A stretch of DNA of 64,000 nt from Ceratodon purpureus (GCA_014871385.1 CM026421.1:18623981-18687980), one strand, 5' to 3'; shown: positions 43,352 through 57,000, counted from the first letter of the stretch. Numbers and translations are program-made. The notes: generated by a model from the letters alone, not told the origin.

Positions 43352-43483
43352 CTGTTGACAAGATTCAGTAAAACAAAAGTCATTTGAAAATCGAAGGAAA
43401 TCACCAAGCGAGGGGACATTAGGGAACTGTAAGTGAAGTGTGTATTGCCGGCGATGTATCTCCGCAAACTAGCACAGAATGAG

Positions 43484-43623
43484 TGTGGAAAGTGATTTCC
43501 ACGCTTGGCACACCGGAATACTAATTCCGGTAGAAAAATGATAAAAATTTAAAAAATTTTGTGTTAGAGACACGGAAGTACTACTTAGATAAATGAAACA
43601 ACCGGTTAAGACGGTTGGCTGAA
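43484..43623 (+). mobile_element. Fragment of a family A LTR
   Basis: TGTGGAAAGTGATTTCCACG followed by CACACCGGAATACTAATTCC and ending at ACCGGTTAAGACGGTTGGCT. This corresponds to the first 140 bp of the A LTR with some divergence, then stops abruptly next to the heptamer array. It is a truncated relic. Confidence 0.85.
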
Positions 43624-43640
43624 GGGAAATGCTATTCTGC

Positions 43641-43675
43641 GAGCGATGAGCGGTGAGCGGTGAGCGGTGAGCGGT
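43641..43675. repeat. Heptamer array GAGCGGT
   Basis: Five consecutive copies of GAGCGRT (the first is GAGCGAT) directly after the LTR fragment, followed within about 60 bp by a T-rich tract. It is related to the array at 38881-38940 on the opposite strand. Confidence 0.8.
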
Positions 43676-44070
43676 AACTTTGTGGAAATTTTGATGTTTT
43701 TGGTGAAGTTTCTCACTCTATAACTGCAGCATGTTGGTTTTTTTTTTATTTTTATTTTCAAAAAGTATGACCTTAAAAACACCTATCACCGTGCGTGCCT
43801 ATTCCCGTGCATGCATGGATACGGATTTAGGTAATGAAGACTATTAGATCATTTAGGAATCTTTTATGAATATAGTCTTGTCCGATACTTAATATCTAAG
43901 TCTATTATCAATATAAAGTAAGACTAATATGAATATAAAGTTTAGCCAAGTAAGAGAAATAAAGGAACAACTTGGTGATCAGTATTAGACTATTTGGAAT
44001 TTTTTCCATTAATAGATTGTATTTTAATTTAGCCGCTGAGTCTATTATTATTATAAGGTCTAGGCAGAGA
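43676..44070. other. Spacer
   Basis: A/T-rich, with no frame and no recognised element. Confidence 0.5.
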
Positions 44071-45790
44071 GCGAGATAAAAAGACTGCTCAGCAACTGCA
44101 GATTTTTCATTTATCAGATTTTTCTTTTATCCGATTTGAGTTTGTTTATGTCAGTTTGGGAATGGCTCCAGCGATTATCCTTTGCGAGGTACGACGTCCA
44201 TTGCTTTCTCTCGAGAAGTATAACTCACCGAAGGCACTGCCCAAGTGACAGAATTATAATGTTGGTGGTTTGGTTATATCGAGGTAATTTTTGATCAGGC
44301 CAATGATTATGGGATAATTTGGTTTGATAATGTATTGCGGTCTCGAGGTAATGTCTGATTAGGCCAGCGTGTTAATAATGTATTGCGGTCTCGAACTGCT
44401 GTGATCTCGAGAGTCCTTATGTGCTAACTTCGTGAACCGAAAATTAGTGTGATTGCATTAATTAGTGTGACTGCATGGATTATAAATAAGAAAAAATTAC
44501 TGTAAGGGCATTAATTAGTGTGACTGCATGGGTTACAAATAAAAATAATTACTGTGATTGCGAATGAGATTACTTGATGTCAGGACTGCATGGATATAAT
44601 TAAGCAACTTCATCTTAAATCTACCCTGAAAAGAACAAACTTAAATTATAGAGCAGACCTGTGAGAATGGAGATTTTCTGATTCGAACGTAGGAGATGGC
44701 TTAGTGGGTTTCCTCTCCCAACAAAAAAAAAAAAAAAAAAGAAGGTCGTAGACCATTTAATATAAAAAAGAAAGGGAATTAAAATAAAAATTAAATAAAC
44801 ATGAAGAGAAAGGCAATTTAAGAAAGAAATGGAATAAGTTTTATAACATTTACGAAAAAGGAGAAAAAGAACTAAAGAAAAGAATAAGCATGAAAAAAAG
44901 AAAAGAGAAGCATAGAGTAAAATTCCGGAGCGAGATAAAAAGACTGCTCAGCAACTGCAGATTTTTCATTTATCAGATTTTTTTTTTATCCGATTTGAGT
45001 TTGTTTATGTCAGTTTGGGAATGGCTCCAGCGATTATCCTTTGCGAGGTACGACGTCCATTGCTTTCTCTCGAGAAGTATAACTCACCGAAGGCACTGCC
45101 CAAGTGACAGAATTATAATGTTGGTGGTTTGGTTATATCGAGGTAATTTTTGATCAGGCCAATGATTATGGGATAATTTGGTTTGATAATGTATTGCGGT
45201 CTCGAGGTAATGTCTGATTAGGCCAGCGTGTTAATAATGTATTGCGGTCTCGAACTGCTGTGATCTCGAGAGTCCTTATGTGCTAACTTCGTGAACCGAA
45301 AATTAGTGTGATTGCATTAATTAGTGTGACTGCATGGATTATAAATAAGAAAAAATTACTGTAAGGGCATTAATTAGTGTGACTGCATGGGTTACAAATA
45401 AAAATAATTACTGTGATTGCGAATGAGATTACTTGATGTCAGGACTGCATGGATATAATTAAGCAACTTCATCTTAAATCTACCCTGAAAAAGAACAAAC
45501 TTAAATTATAGAGCAGACCTGTGAGAATGGAGATTTTCTGATTCGAACGTAGGAGATGGCTTAGTGGGTTTCCTCTCCCAACAAAAAAAAAAAAAAAAAA
45601 AAGAAGGTCGTAGACCATTTAATATAAAAAAGAAAGGGAATTAAAATAAAAATTAAATAAACATGAAGAGAAAGGCAATTTAAGAAAGAAATGGAATAAG
45701 TTTTATAACATTTACGAAAAAGGAGAAAAAGAACTAAAGAAAAGAATAAGCATGAAAAAAAGAAAAGAGAAGCATAGAGTAAAATTCCGG
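44071..45790. repeat. Tandem duplication of an 860-bp unit
   Basis: Unit 1 is 44071-44929 and unit 2 is 44930-45790. Both start GCGAGATAAAAAGACTGCTC and end AAAATTCCGGA. Differences are almost confined to homopolymer lengths (the A tract after CTCTCCCAAC is a little longer in unit 2, and there is one T/C change in a T run). The duplication is therefore very recent. Each unit holds its own internal near-repeats (TAATTAGTGTGACTGCATGG; TGTATTGCGGTCTCGA) and no gene. Confidence 0.92.
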
Positions 45791-45912
45791 AGCAGAGTTG
45801 TATAAGTTCTATAGAGGGAGGGAGGCCTGGATTTTGGGCTGTAATGAGGACTTTAACAATGCAATTCAAGAGTGGTCCGGGCCGAGCAGAGTCCTGTGGG
45901 TGGCCACTGGAA

Positions 45913-47555
45913 GGTGCCAGTGGAAGGGATAAATGGAAAAAAGGAAAAGGATACGGGAAAAAGGAAAAAGAATGAAAACGAGGATGGGAGTGAGGATGAA
46001 CTTGGGAGTGGAAGGGATAAATGGGAACATAAGATGGAATGAATAAAAGAAAAAAAAAAAAAAAAAAAAAGGAAACCAATGGAGGTGTTAATATAGAAGA
46101 AAGGTGCCAGTGGAAGGGATAAATGGAAAAAAGGAAAAGGATACGGGAAAAAGGAAAAAGAATGAAAACGAGGATGGGAGTGAGGATGAACTTGGGAGTG
46201 GAAGGGATAAATGGGAACATAAGATGGAATGAATAAAAGAAAAAGAAAAAAAAGAAAAGGAAACCAATGGAGGTGTTAATATAGAAGAAAGGTGCCAGTG
46301 GAAGGGATAAAACGAAAAAAGGAAAAGGATACGGGAAAAAGGAAAAAGAATGAAAACGAGGATGGGAGTGAGGATGAACTTGGGAGTGGAAGAGATAATT
46401 GGGAACATAAGATGGAATGAATAAAAAAAAAAGAAAAAAAAGAAAAGGAAACCAATGGAGGTGTTAATATAGAAGAAAGGTGCCAGTGGAAGGGATAAAA
46501 GGAAAAAAGGAAAAGGATACGGGAAAAAGGAAAAAGAATGAAAACGAGGACGGGAGTGAGGATGAACTTGGGAGTGGAAGGGATAAATGGGAACATAAGA
46601 TGGAATGAATAAAAGAAAAAGAAAAAAAAAAAAAAGGAAACCAATGGAGGTGTTAATATAGAAGAAAGGTGCCAGTGGAAGGGATAAATGGAAAAAAGGA
46701 AAAGGATACGGGAAAAAGGAAAAAGAATGAAAACGAGGATGGGAGTGAGGATGAACTTGGGAGTGGAAGAGATAATTGGGAACATAAGATGGAATGAATA
46801 AAAAAAAAAGAAAAAAAAGAAAAGGAAACCAATGGAGGTGTTAATATAGAAGAAAGGTGCCAGTGGAAGGGATAAAAGGAAAAAAGGAAAAGGATACGGG
46901 AAAAAGGAAAAAGAATGAAAACGAGGATGGGAGTGAGGATGAACTTGGGAGTGGAAGGGATAAATGGGAACATAAGATGGAATGAATAAAAGAAAAAGAA
47001 AAAAAAAAAAAAGGAAACCAATGGAGGTGTTAATATAGAAGAAAGGTGCCAGTGGAAGGGATAAATGGAAAAAAGGAAAAGGATACGGGAAAAAGGAAAA
47101 AGAATGAAAACGAGGATGGGAGTGAGGATGAACTTGGGAGTGGAAGGGATAAATGGGAACATAAGATGGAATGAATAAAAGAAAAAGAAAAAAAAAAAAA
47201 AGGAAACCAATGGAGGTGTTAATATAGAAGAAAGGTGCCAGTGGAAGGGATAAATGGAAAAAAGGAAAAGGATACGGGAAAAAGGAAAAAGAATGAAAAC
47301 GAGGATGGGAGTGAGGATGAACTTGGGAGTGGAAGGGATAAATGGGAACATAAGATGGAATGAATAAAAGAAAAAGAAAAAAAAAAAAAAGGAAACCAAT
47401 GGAGGTGTTAATATAGAAGAAAGGTGCCAGTGGAAGGGATAAATGGAAAAAAGGAAAAGGATACGGGAAAAAGGAAAAAGAATGAAAACGAGGATGGGAG
47501 TGAGGATGAACTTGGGAGTGGAAGGGATAAATGGGAACATAAGATGGAATGAATT
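45913..47555. repeat. Purine-rich 188-190 bp satellite, nine copies
   Basis: Units start GGTGCCAGTGGAAGGGATA at 45913, 46103, 46291, 46479, 46668, 46856, 47045, 47234 and 47423 (the last incomplete). The plus strand is strongly purine-biased, with runs such as GGAAAAAGGAAAAAGAATG and an A-rich tract of variable length. Units 3 and 5 share the variant GAGATAATTGGGAAC, hinting at two-unit higher-order amplification. The near multiple-of-three period gives long meaningless Phe/Ile/Pro open frames on the minus strand. Confidence 0.93.
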
Positions 47556-48069
47556 AGTAAAAAGAGACCCCACTAATCTTGGTCATTAGTCCATCTACTT
47601 TTGGATCCTACTGTGCTCGGTCCTACACAGTCCATTTCAGGACTTCAAAATTGCTTTGTTATGTAATTGTTCTAATGCATGCTATCATTCACTACGTAAT
47701 GGTATAGGATATTTATGTCGTAATGCGTCAGACATTTATTAAGGGCTGAGCATACTCGGTGTTGAGTTCAATCAAGTAGAATGATTTACACACTAATTGC
47801 ATCACTTACTCTTATTGGGTGAGAAATAAGGTTTCGAACATAGAGCTCATTATCAGAACATTGACGAAGTTGGTTGACGAATGCTGAGAGGTGTATCACA
47901 CTCTGAAGCGCATGACACGTTCAAATTTGGACACTTTGAAGCTACTAAAATGAACATCAAAAATGGAAGGAGATGTTAATAAAGTAGAAAGGTACATAAA
48001 ACTTCTCTATCTACTCGCTACTGCCTCTAACTCATATATCCAAAATATCCTCCAATAGACTCCTGTAAG
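47556..48069. other. Spacer between satellite and methyltransferase-like gene
   Basis: No coding sequence. It presumably includes the 3' untranslated region of the minus-strand gene that ends at 48070. Confidence 0.5.
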
Positions 48070-51000
48070 TCACATATCCAAAATATCCTCCAATGTACTC
48101 AAAGAGCGCACGATACAGCGCTCTTCTTCGCAGTCTTCTTCGTCTTCAGAAGATGATAAAGTGATAGTGGATGGCTCTTCTTCGTCTTCTGCCTCCTCTG
48201 ACTCATCTGCTTCAATATCAACATACTCCAATGATCTATTTGGTGCATTTTCAGATCTATAGTAACGATAAGAACCACGAGCCAGTTCGATAGCAGCATT
48301 GTTCGCATAAGATGGAAGATGCCATGATGGTGGAGGGCTAGGGTAGAAATTAGCATCAGAAAAGAAAGGACGATGCACGGGATAGCCCATATTATCGCAT
48401 CTGCAAATGTAAATGGCACATTGTTTATAAATCCACTCCACATTCAATGCGAGTACATAAAACGTAACTCTAGAGAAAAAGTATCTAAACTCACTTCAGG
48501 AATCGAGATCTCTTAAGGATCTTAGCAACTGGAACTTCACCCTCAGGATCATCAACGTTGACATGCTCAGTAGAGCTGGATTGAGGAACTGTGGAAGTCC
48601 GAATTAACGGCTGCAACAAAGCCTTGAAAATGTCTGCATCAGCCTCCAAGGCCACGATGTGGCGGTCAACGTTGCGGCAAGCGTGGATTGACGGACCTGA
48701 AGTACAATCCACTTCATTTTATTAGCAGTACTCAAAAACATTAAAGAATAGACAAGTTCTGAGGCAGAAGGTAAAACATAAATTTTAGAGAAACCAAGAA
48801 ATATACCAGTTGCTGCTGTACAGTCAAACACAACGTTCCCAGGATCGGAGCATGCTTCAATCAACATTTCCATCAGAACCACGGATTTCTCCCGGGGGCC
48901 TCTCCATGGCTTCGGACCATTGCACATCTGGTTCTCTGGCAGAACTATATTCTGTAAGCAATCGTCACGACCCACGTCTACACCGTGACGGCTCAGCAGC
49001 TTAGGAACAGGGCGGAAAGCAAACTTTGAAGCAGGAGGTCCGGTCTTCACCAGCAGTGTAATCCCAAACCGAAGCGTCTACAATCCAAGAAAGCCAGCAA
49101 GGAAGTTAGCAGACATGACTACTCCACGACTCGAGGTTCCAATTCGCAGGCCATGCCAAGTCGCTGCAGATGCCATGCATGGGCCATAACCTCAAGGAAA
49201 AATGCAATAATAAATTCAAAGTCCATAGGAAGCCTAGGCCGTGGGCACGCCACACATGCAAATTCTGAGTGCCAGGCCATACGTACACTTCCTGTGTGGC
49301 CAGAAGGGGATTGGGAATACAGAACTCAAGTACTGGTAACAGTAGCGAAATCATCAAATTCGAGGTAAGTTAAGACTTAATTTTCAATGGATAGCATACA
49401 GTCACAAAGGCGAGACGTGACAATCAGTCCATGGTCCAGATGATACATGAAGAAAATGAACTGATTATAAATTGCATTTGAAAATTTGAAACTTACAGTA
49501 AGTGAAGGATCGAAGGGTGATGCCAGGTGAAGTCGATTCATTGCCCACCATTCCTTGCGAACTCTGAAATTGAATGCATCGCAGTAACCTAAGATATTTG
49601 ATTTTGTTGCTGCATGATACGGATGAAACAAAATCATGGCTCCGTCATCATGCAGGTGGTTCTCGGCAAAGTCGAAAGTGTTCTGCCAGAAATCACTAGA
49701 GTCTTCATTCCAAGCAGGGATGGATGTAGGTGGGTCTGAAACGCCGGGGACAGGAAGGCCCTCAGGTACATCTGCAATAATAAGGTCGACGAAGTGATGC
49801 TTCACCTGTTTCCCACTCATGAAGAGGCTTCTCCCATCGGTGACCTGTACAGGTATTTAATTTCAAGGAAAGTCAGTGGTATGGTAAAAAGACAAAACTA
49901 CGAGCATGATTCTAAATAAATCGAGTCGCAAATACCCGCATCACTTCAAAAGGCCAACTCAGATTGCCTGCGGTGTCATTGCTCTACACTCTGCTCGGGC
50001 CAGACCACCAGGTTACAGGGACAAAATAAAGAACGAAAACTAGGAGAGAAAGCACAAAACCTGACAAACAAATATCATCTGAACAGGCTCGTCAAGAGGA
50101 AGCTGGCGAGTAATTAATTAGCAAGCTGGTGCAGAGGCCCTTACCCGCCACGACCATGGCATCATGGCACATCATGGGATGCCCATGGCATCATGGCATG
50201 AGCAAATTCCTCCAAAAATTATTACAAGTTCAAAATGCATGTGATCTGGATTACCTTAAGCAGGGTACGCTTGACCTCCAGGTACATGGGAGTGAATTCA
50301 TTGCCACTGCCTGCGAGGACATCTATGAGGGATGAGTTCAAGATTAACTCGGAATTTTGGCCACACTCCCCAGCATCGTTGAATTCCAGGAGTTGATTGA
50401 GCTGATCATAGGAGGACCCTCTTTTTGTACCCCTGGAGATGTTTTTCTCTTTCAGGCCAGAATTGCCAGAAGGACTATTCTTATCATCCTCACCAGGGGT
50501 GTTAATTTTCTTCTTGCCCTTTCTGCTCGATTTTTCCTTTGCTTTCAGCTCCTTCTCCAGCTCCTTCTGCTCCGCCCTCTCCTCGGCTTCTCTTACTTTC
50601 TGGGCCTTCTTCCGGTCCTCCTCGATCCTTCTCTTCAGAGCCTTGGCCCGCTCAGTTTCATCCTCTATCCCTTGAAGATCCACCATTTCAATACCGGACT
50701 CACCGATGGCATCCCTCGACTTCCGTAGCTCGATTTCGAAGGATGGAGTAAAACTTGGCACACAATCCAAGTACCATGCTCCAGCAGTAAGATGAGAAGT
50801 TGTCCATGTCCGCTGCTGCGAAGCTGAGAACATGCATGCATCACTTGATCTGTCGACCCATGCGTTAAGAAAAATAGGGAGATTCTCTTTTTTGATTGCC
50901 TGCTTGGCCAAGAGCTCGTACTTGAAATATCTGCATGAATTTCATCATCAGTTTCATGAGGACCCTGAACCAGTCCCTTTACAGCATGTCATGCGTAGCA

Positions 51001-54000
51001 TGGTAAACATGATGAGCATAGAAGGGTCATCGACAGCATTGTAAGCAGAGGCATCGCGGGCATGGCAGGTGATTAGTCTCCTAGCACGGTCAGAATGTGC
51101 AAGGCAAATAGAGCCTTTCTGGTCACCATGTATAATAACAAGTATGATAAGTGCACTCGAAACCATTTGACTGCCACAAATGACTACCACAGCTGCCGGG
51201 AAATTCTAGAGAGTTCCAAACACGAACCACTAACCAATGGAATTTAATCACCCAAGGACTGTGCAAACCAATGGAACTTAAGAATAAACCTGAATAGAAG
51301 TCGCCTGACTACGAGATCTGTTCCCTTGAACTCCCGAAATTCGTGTTGTTTCTGGAATCCTTCTGTTCCTCGGAAGTAAGAATTAAAAACGTGGTCCCAG
51401 AGCTTCATTCGACAGTCTTCCACGTAAGCAACCAGGGTCATCGGCTCGGAGGAGACGGTCATGTCAATACTGACTTGGTCCTGTCGCACAATTTCATCGA
51501 AACTTGCAGACGCCTGCTCTGATAGCTGATATGTGCAATATCAAACACCAGTAGTTAGCTAAATTCTAATTCGTATGCATTCAAGTCATCACATTTGAAA
51601 TGCTAAATACATAGCAATATACCTCTGCCCAGAAAGTTGCCCTGGCGAGCCATGATGTTAGCCTGTCTTCGTTAACGGGCTTCGGTGGGATCTTTCGGGC
51701 CTCTCGGGTGGCTGCTGAGGAGTTGAAGAATTGAAGCCATCTAATTTTTGCCGTGGAGGAAGCCTTCGCCGTGACTATGAGTTGCAGCTTCTCCATGGAT
51801 AGCTCTGTGTTGGTGGTGTTACTTGAATAATGCCGCTCCACCTGCATATCAACACGAAAATACGACTGTTAGAATCCAAGTGGGAGTCTGCTTTGTGCCG
51901 AACAGACTCCAATGTGGTCCAATAATTAAGGTCAAACCTACTCCAGCACTCTTTAATTCGACTTTGCATAGCACCGAATAAATGAAGAGTTCAAGATTAC
52001 AGCAATGTCTACAGTGTAACATTAGTCGTCTCAAGGTCAAGCTCACAATTAGAAAACTTAAACATCTCCAATAATAAGCCAAGCATAGCCACGTACATGA
52101 CGAATAGCAACTTCACAGAGATTAATGAGTTCTAGTTCTCCTAGTATTAAGCACTCCAGTCAGTACACGAAGGTAAACGAGCTGTGTATTACCTATCACT
52201 TACATAGTGTCCTCTAAAATGAGCAAAGAATGCATCAAATTAAAGCAATTCTTATCAACTGAAAAACTAAAATGGAAACAGCAATTCAAATTCACCTTTG
52301 AACCAAGATAGCCACCAGAGATGTGAACATTATTTAACAACAAGCGATAAATTCGACAGACACTCCAATGGCATCAACAGACATCTCACCGCACTCCCCC
52401 CAATCTCCCAAACCGCCCTCAAACTAACACAGACCAAACTTCACAACAGCAATTGCAATGATGACATCTGATATGGCTATGATGAGATTTCGAAGGGCTA
52501 TGATTACTTTGAATATGCTGTAATTTCAAACAAACCAAGGAAGTTGACAAGCCCGGGTACGCATCGAAGGTTGACCCAAGAAAAGGATATTCAAATGCCT
52601 CAGCCTTATGAGCAACTTACTTAGACGAGGCTGCTGAAACAAACTACATATGGACCGTGACAGAAACAAATAACATGGTCAATTTGAAACCCGACAACAA
52701 GAAAAGTAATAGACCGGGACTTTCATCTGAGAGAATGCAAGGACGAAGAGTATGTTTCCAAAAGAAATGAAAAGTCCAGCCACCGTTGACCTCAGAGTTC
52801 AGACTGCTCGGAGCCTTGCACAGTTGGACACAGCAGCAGAATCACCGCGTGCAAAGCCTAGGCAGTGCCAGAGCAAGTGTGCTCGGAGCCGAGCACAGTT
52901 GGAATGGGACGCGGACGGACAGAAGTTTTCAGTCTTTTCATTCGTCACTTCGAGATGAAAAACCACGATGGGATGGGAGTGCCCAACTCTGCTCGGCTCC
53001 GAGCACACTTGCTCTGGCTCTGCCTGGGCAGCTTCGACCTACGTGGGATTAGCTTGCACTGCGTTTAGATTATTCAGTCCTTCTTTACTACATATCATTC
53101 AAGAATTAATCACAGGTGACCACAATTCTATACTCCTACTCCACATCTTCCTGAAAGCCGATTCTTATTGCCTCCATGTAGAAAAGATTATGAGACCGCA
53201 TAGTCAAAGTTGGGCCTAAGGAGTAACGTTATAAGGCTTGACACATATTCTAGGGTGACTTGCAAAAACAGCACTGGCCTGTGCCACAGAAAAACTAGAA
53301 GTAATGATCTGGATTCTCTCAATCAACTGTTAGGGATTATGTGAATTATTAAACTATCAAGGATGATGCGAGCTTCTGGCACATGAAGAGAAATCGAGAA
53401 TTCATTAAATAAATCAATCATATCGACTCTGAGGTAATCCTTAGAAGAAAGTAGTGAAAAAAAAAACACAGACAAATACTGATACAACAATCACGTGCTA
53501 CTTCTTACCACATTCAGATCAAAGTTTCTGATTATGCCACCAACGCACAATTCTTTCAATGAATTGATCCCTTAAATACAGTCTTAAGAATTGCCATGAT
53601 AAGAGCTACCCTAAACCGAGAAGGCCAAGCATAGCAGAGAGTTGTCATCTACTGGTTTTCTGATTAAGCCGTGAAGCTAAAACGAAAGTTAACAAATTGG
53701 ATACCAGTTTTGGTTAGGGATAAGCACGAAATACTTACCTCTCGGAGCCACGCTGGTGTGAGTTCAGGATTCGCCACGGCAATAAACTTACTCATCTTTG
53801 AGCGTAGTTTTCGTGTTTCAATCTTCACAGCGGCCTTCATGGCCCTGATCTTATCAGCTTCTGTGACCTCGCCATCGTTGTGCTCCAGGTAGCCTCGAAG
53901 ACCTTCATCAGCAGCACGACTTATCTCATGCTGCAGTTCCCATCCGATCCCCACAGTGTCAAATACCCATGTCAAATATAATTCAGTAAAGCCAATCTAG

Positions 54001-57000
54001 GTAAGATCCGACGATGCTGCGATAGGGCGTTTACCATAGACTACGAGGTATTATGATGGATCAAGGTGACTAACGCTGCATAGACAGTGGGGGACCATGA
54101 TCATGATCCGCTGATCATGCCAGGGCATTCGGCATAGACCTGCTTAAGATCTTCGTTATTACTGAAATCATTACCCAGTCAACCATGCAGACTAATCAAG
54201 TAACAATGAGATAAGGTTATTCAAATATACCTGGAAGATGAAACTCGTAAAGACATTAACAGGCAAGGTTTGCCAAGTACTGTGCTTTGTTTTCTTGCAC
54301 CTCTTCAAATCAGTACTTGACAAAATATCAGTGAATTGCTCCAGTGGCATAAGGCCGTATTTCTGCACCCTGAAGAGGGTGTGAACTGGATTTGTCTTAA
54401 CATGCGCATCCTCCGTGTTCCTGCAACACAATACTTTAGCACAAGAATAACATTAAAGAATATTGTCCCAAGCAGCTCAGAATACTGGTACGGTTTAGAG
54501 GTAGTACTCACTTGTTGATGTTATGCATCACCTGCATTACAAGGCCAATTCTACCCTTAGTGTCCAGGAGTATAGAATCAACCGAGTAGTGCCATGACTC
54601 ATCCGTCTTGTGCAGGCGCTCAATGTGATTCCACCAGGCCTGGTACCGATGGTTACCGTCGCAAATGAAGAACATCATATTAGTAAGGGGAGCCAACTCG
54701 GGAACGGAGAGGAGGAAGTCGTTGAATTCATCGTTCTTCTGGTTCCATATAGGTCCCCACTTGGCCTTGTCAGTTTCAGATATCTCTCTGGTTTTCCCCT
54801 CCTCGTCCGTGGTTGACAAGTAGAATACTGAGGCACCCTCGCGATAGCCATGCACAAATTCCTGCTCAAGCTTTGACAGGTCACTGTGTAACGTGGGCCG
54901 CACCATCGGCATTGCAAGCATACGGCAGAGAGGAACCTCAAATCTCGAGGCATAATGAGGCTGCATTCGGAGCTCTGCAATCGTTGAAACAGAGTTTATC
55001 TTCTGACGGTTCCGAATTTCGTCTTCATTTCCCACAAAGGTATCACCAGTTGAGTCCCCTTCCCCATCCGAATCTCCCTCCTGGCCGTCTGATTTTTGGG
55101 TGAGGGCAAGCGGTGACTCATTGAGGCTGCCTTCGACTTCTGGTTGCTGCTCCTACAATCACACGCATTACCACATTACCACATTATGAAAGGGGTATAC
55201 AAATATATTTTTTAAGACAATGCAGCCTAGAAAGTACCAGGTAATGCATGATGAAGGTCATGTGATAGATTGTTCAGGACCTTGCACAATATGTGCAACA
55301 CGCAGAAAGAGTAATCACCGGTAGTAATCAGTCTAACGTGCCTAATTTTCGAGTGGGCATACGGCGAGAACCAATAAAAAATGCACCTCATTCTGAACAC
55401 AACTTCGTAGCCATGAGGTTTGGAACTCCAGGTCACACCCGACTATCCTCTGTGATCTGATAAATTCAATATGTTAAAATAAGAAATTAAGTCTGCTCGG
55501 GCCGAACCAATCCTTCCACACCACCTGGTAGAGAAATGATACAGTCAAAAGAACGATGCTGCAAGTGTGCTCGGAGACCACCATACCAACACCACATCTT
55601 CCTAACCTGTAAACCTAGTCCTGCTGCGACTCAGCTCGGGGCCTTGCAGCTTGTTTGACTACCTCTTTCTAATTTAAAAAAAACCCCCTGCTGCGAGACT
55701 CCTCGGACCTTTTGACATCATTACAGTACCTAATTCCATTAACCAGAAGTGCCTGCAACAAGTCTGCTCGGACCCCGTCAAATGGTTACACTACCTCAGT
55801 CGGATTTTTTAATGGCCTGGTGCAAGTGTGCTCGGGCCCTTTCACCAGGTTACAGTACCTAATTCCATTAACCTGAAATGCCTGCAACAAGTCTGCTCGG
55901 ACCTTTTAACCTCATTACACTACCTAATTTTATTAACCTGAAGTGCCTGCAACAAGTCTGCTCGGACCCCCGTTAACTGGTTACACTACCTCAAGAGGAA
56001 CATTTTAAATGCCTGCTCTAAGTCTGCTGGGGACGTTGCACCCGGTTACACTACCTCAGTCCGAATTCGTTTCTGGGAAATACAAGGAAATAAGCTCCTA
56101 GATGTGGTTATCCAGCCCGAGCAGACTTGTGAACCAACAAATGAGCTGTGGATCTACGTAATCTTGATAGTTAGAAGAACAAAAATGACTATGCTCCTCC
56201 TTGATGTCTACTCTCGCTATTATTTACACTTAATTCGTCAAAGACTTAGTCAGTAGTGAACGTTCTAGCACTCTCATCGGCCACGTGGAATCTTATGAAT
56301 GGAGGTCATGATATGGAATCGTACCGCAAACTACTTCACAAAGGAAGGCTGTATTAGAGAGGTCAGCCCCGAGCACACCTACGAGGAAGGCCTGCTGAGA
56401 CTACTCCGACTTTCACGGTGTCAAGATAGAGGGCCAGAATACCTTGGTCAACCCCGAGCACACTTCGTACAGGTGGACAGGTGAATGAATATGGCCCATC
56501 AAAATGATAAAAGAGAAGACCCTATGACAAGGGTCAGCCCCGAGCAATGTACTGGACTACTTAATTCGGATGCTATGTCTGACTAATCGGCCCGGAACGG
56601 TGCTCAAGACTTTGCTAGATGTAACCCAGGATCAATTCACGGACTTGCTTCTCGAAGTGTGCTCGGAGCATACCATTGCCTTCAGGTTCATTTGACTTGT
56701 CGCCCAGTTCAATATACCTGGTTACTTTCATTAAAATTCGCATTCTAATTTGTGTCCAAAGAAAGAAAGACATGCAATGTGATGCAATATTCCAACAAGT
56801 TGACTCAAATAGGCCACGTGGAATCTAAGAATGCAGGTGACGAAGAAGAGGACTACCACAAACTACTTCATCTTAGAGGGCTGTTTCATTGAGCCTAACC
56901 CCCCTCATTCATTTGAATAAATCCTAGTGAGGGAACTTGAGTATGGACGGTTATAAAATAAGAGGGCAGGAGACCCTGGTGACCCCCGAGCACACTACGT

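Noticed and set aside
44680-44740. SINE-like 3' end: tRNA B-box-like GATTCGAAC and A-box-like TGGCTTAGTGGG followed by an A tract
   Set aside because: The boxes are in the wrong order for a Pol III promoter on either strand, and no target duplication was found. The A tract may be only a microsatellite.
46653-47573. 306-residue minus-strand open frame rich in Phe, Ile and Pro
   Set aside because: It is the purine satellite read on the pyrimidine strand; the 189-bp period keeps the frame open. No start context or non-repeat coding sequence is present.
49106-49300. Extra exon of the methyltransferase-like gene between 49.1 and 49.3 kb
   Set aside because: A phase-0 cassette is possible, but its composition is poor. 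Skipping it joins PSLT directly to TLRFGITLLV, which fits a methyltransferase core better.
51849-52082. 77-residue minus-strand frame in the intron between exons 5 and 6
   Set aside because: Phases of exons 5 and 6 already match without it, and its Leu/Cys/Ile-rich peptide has no domain character.
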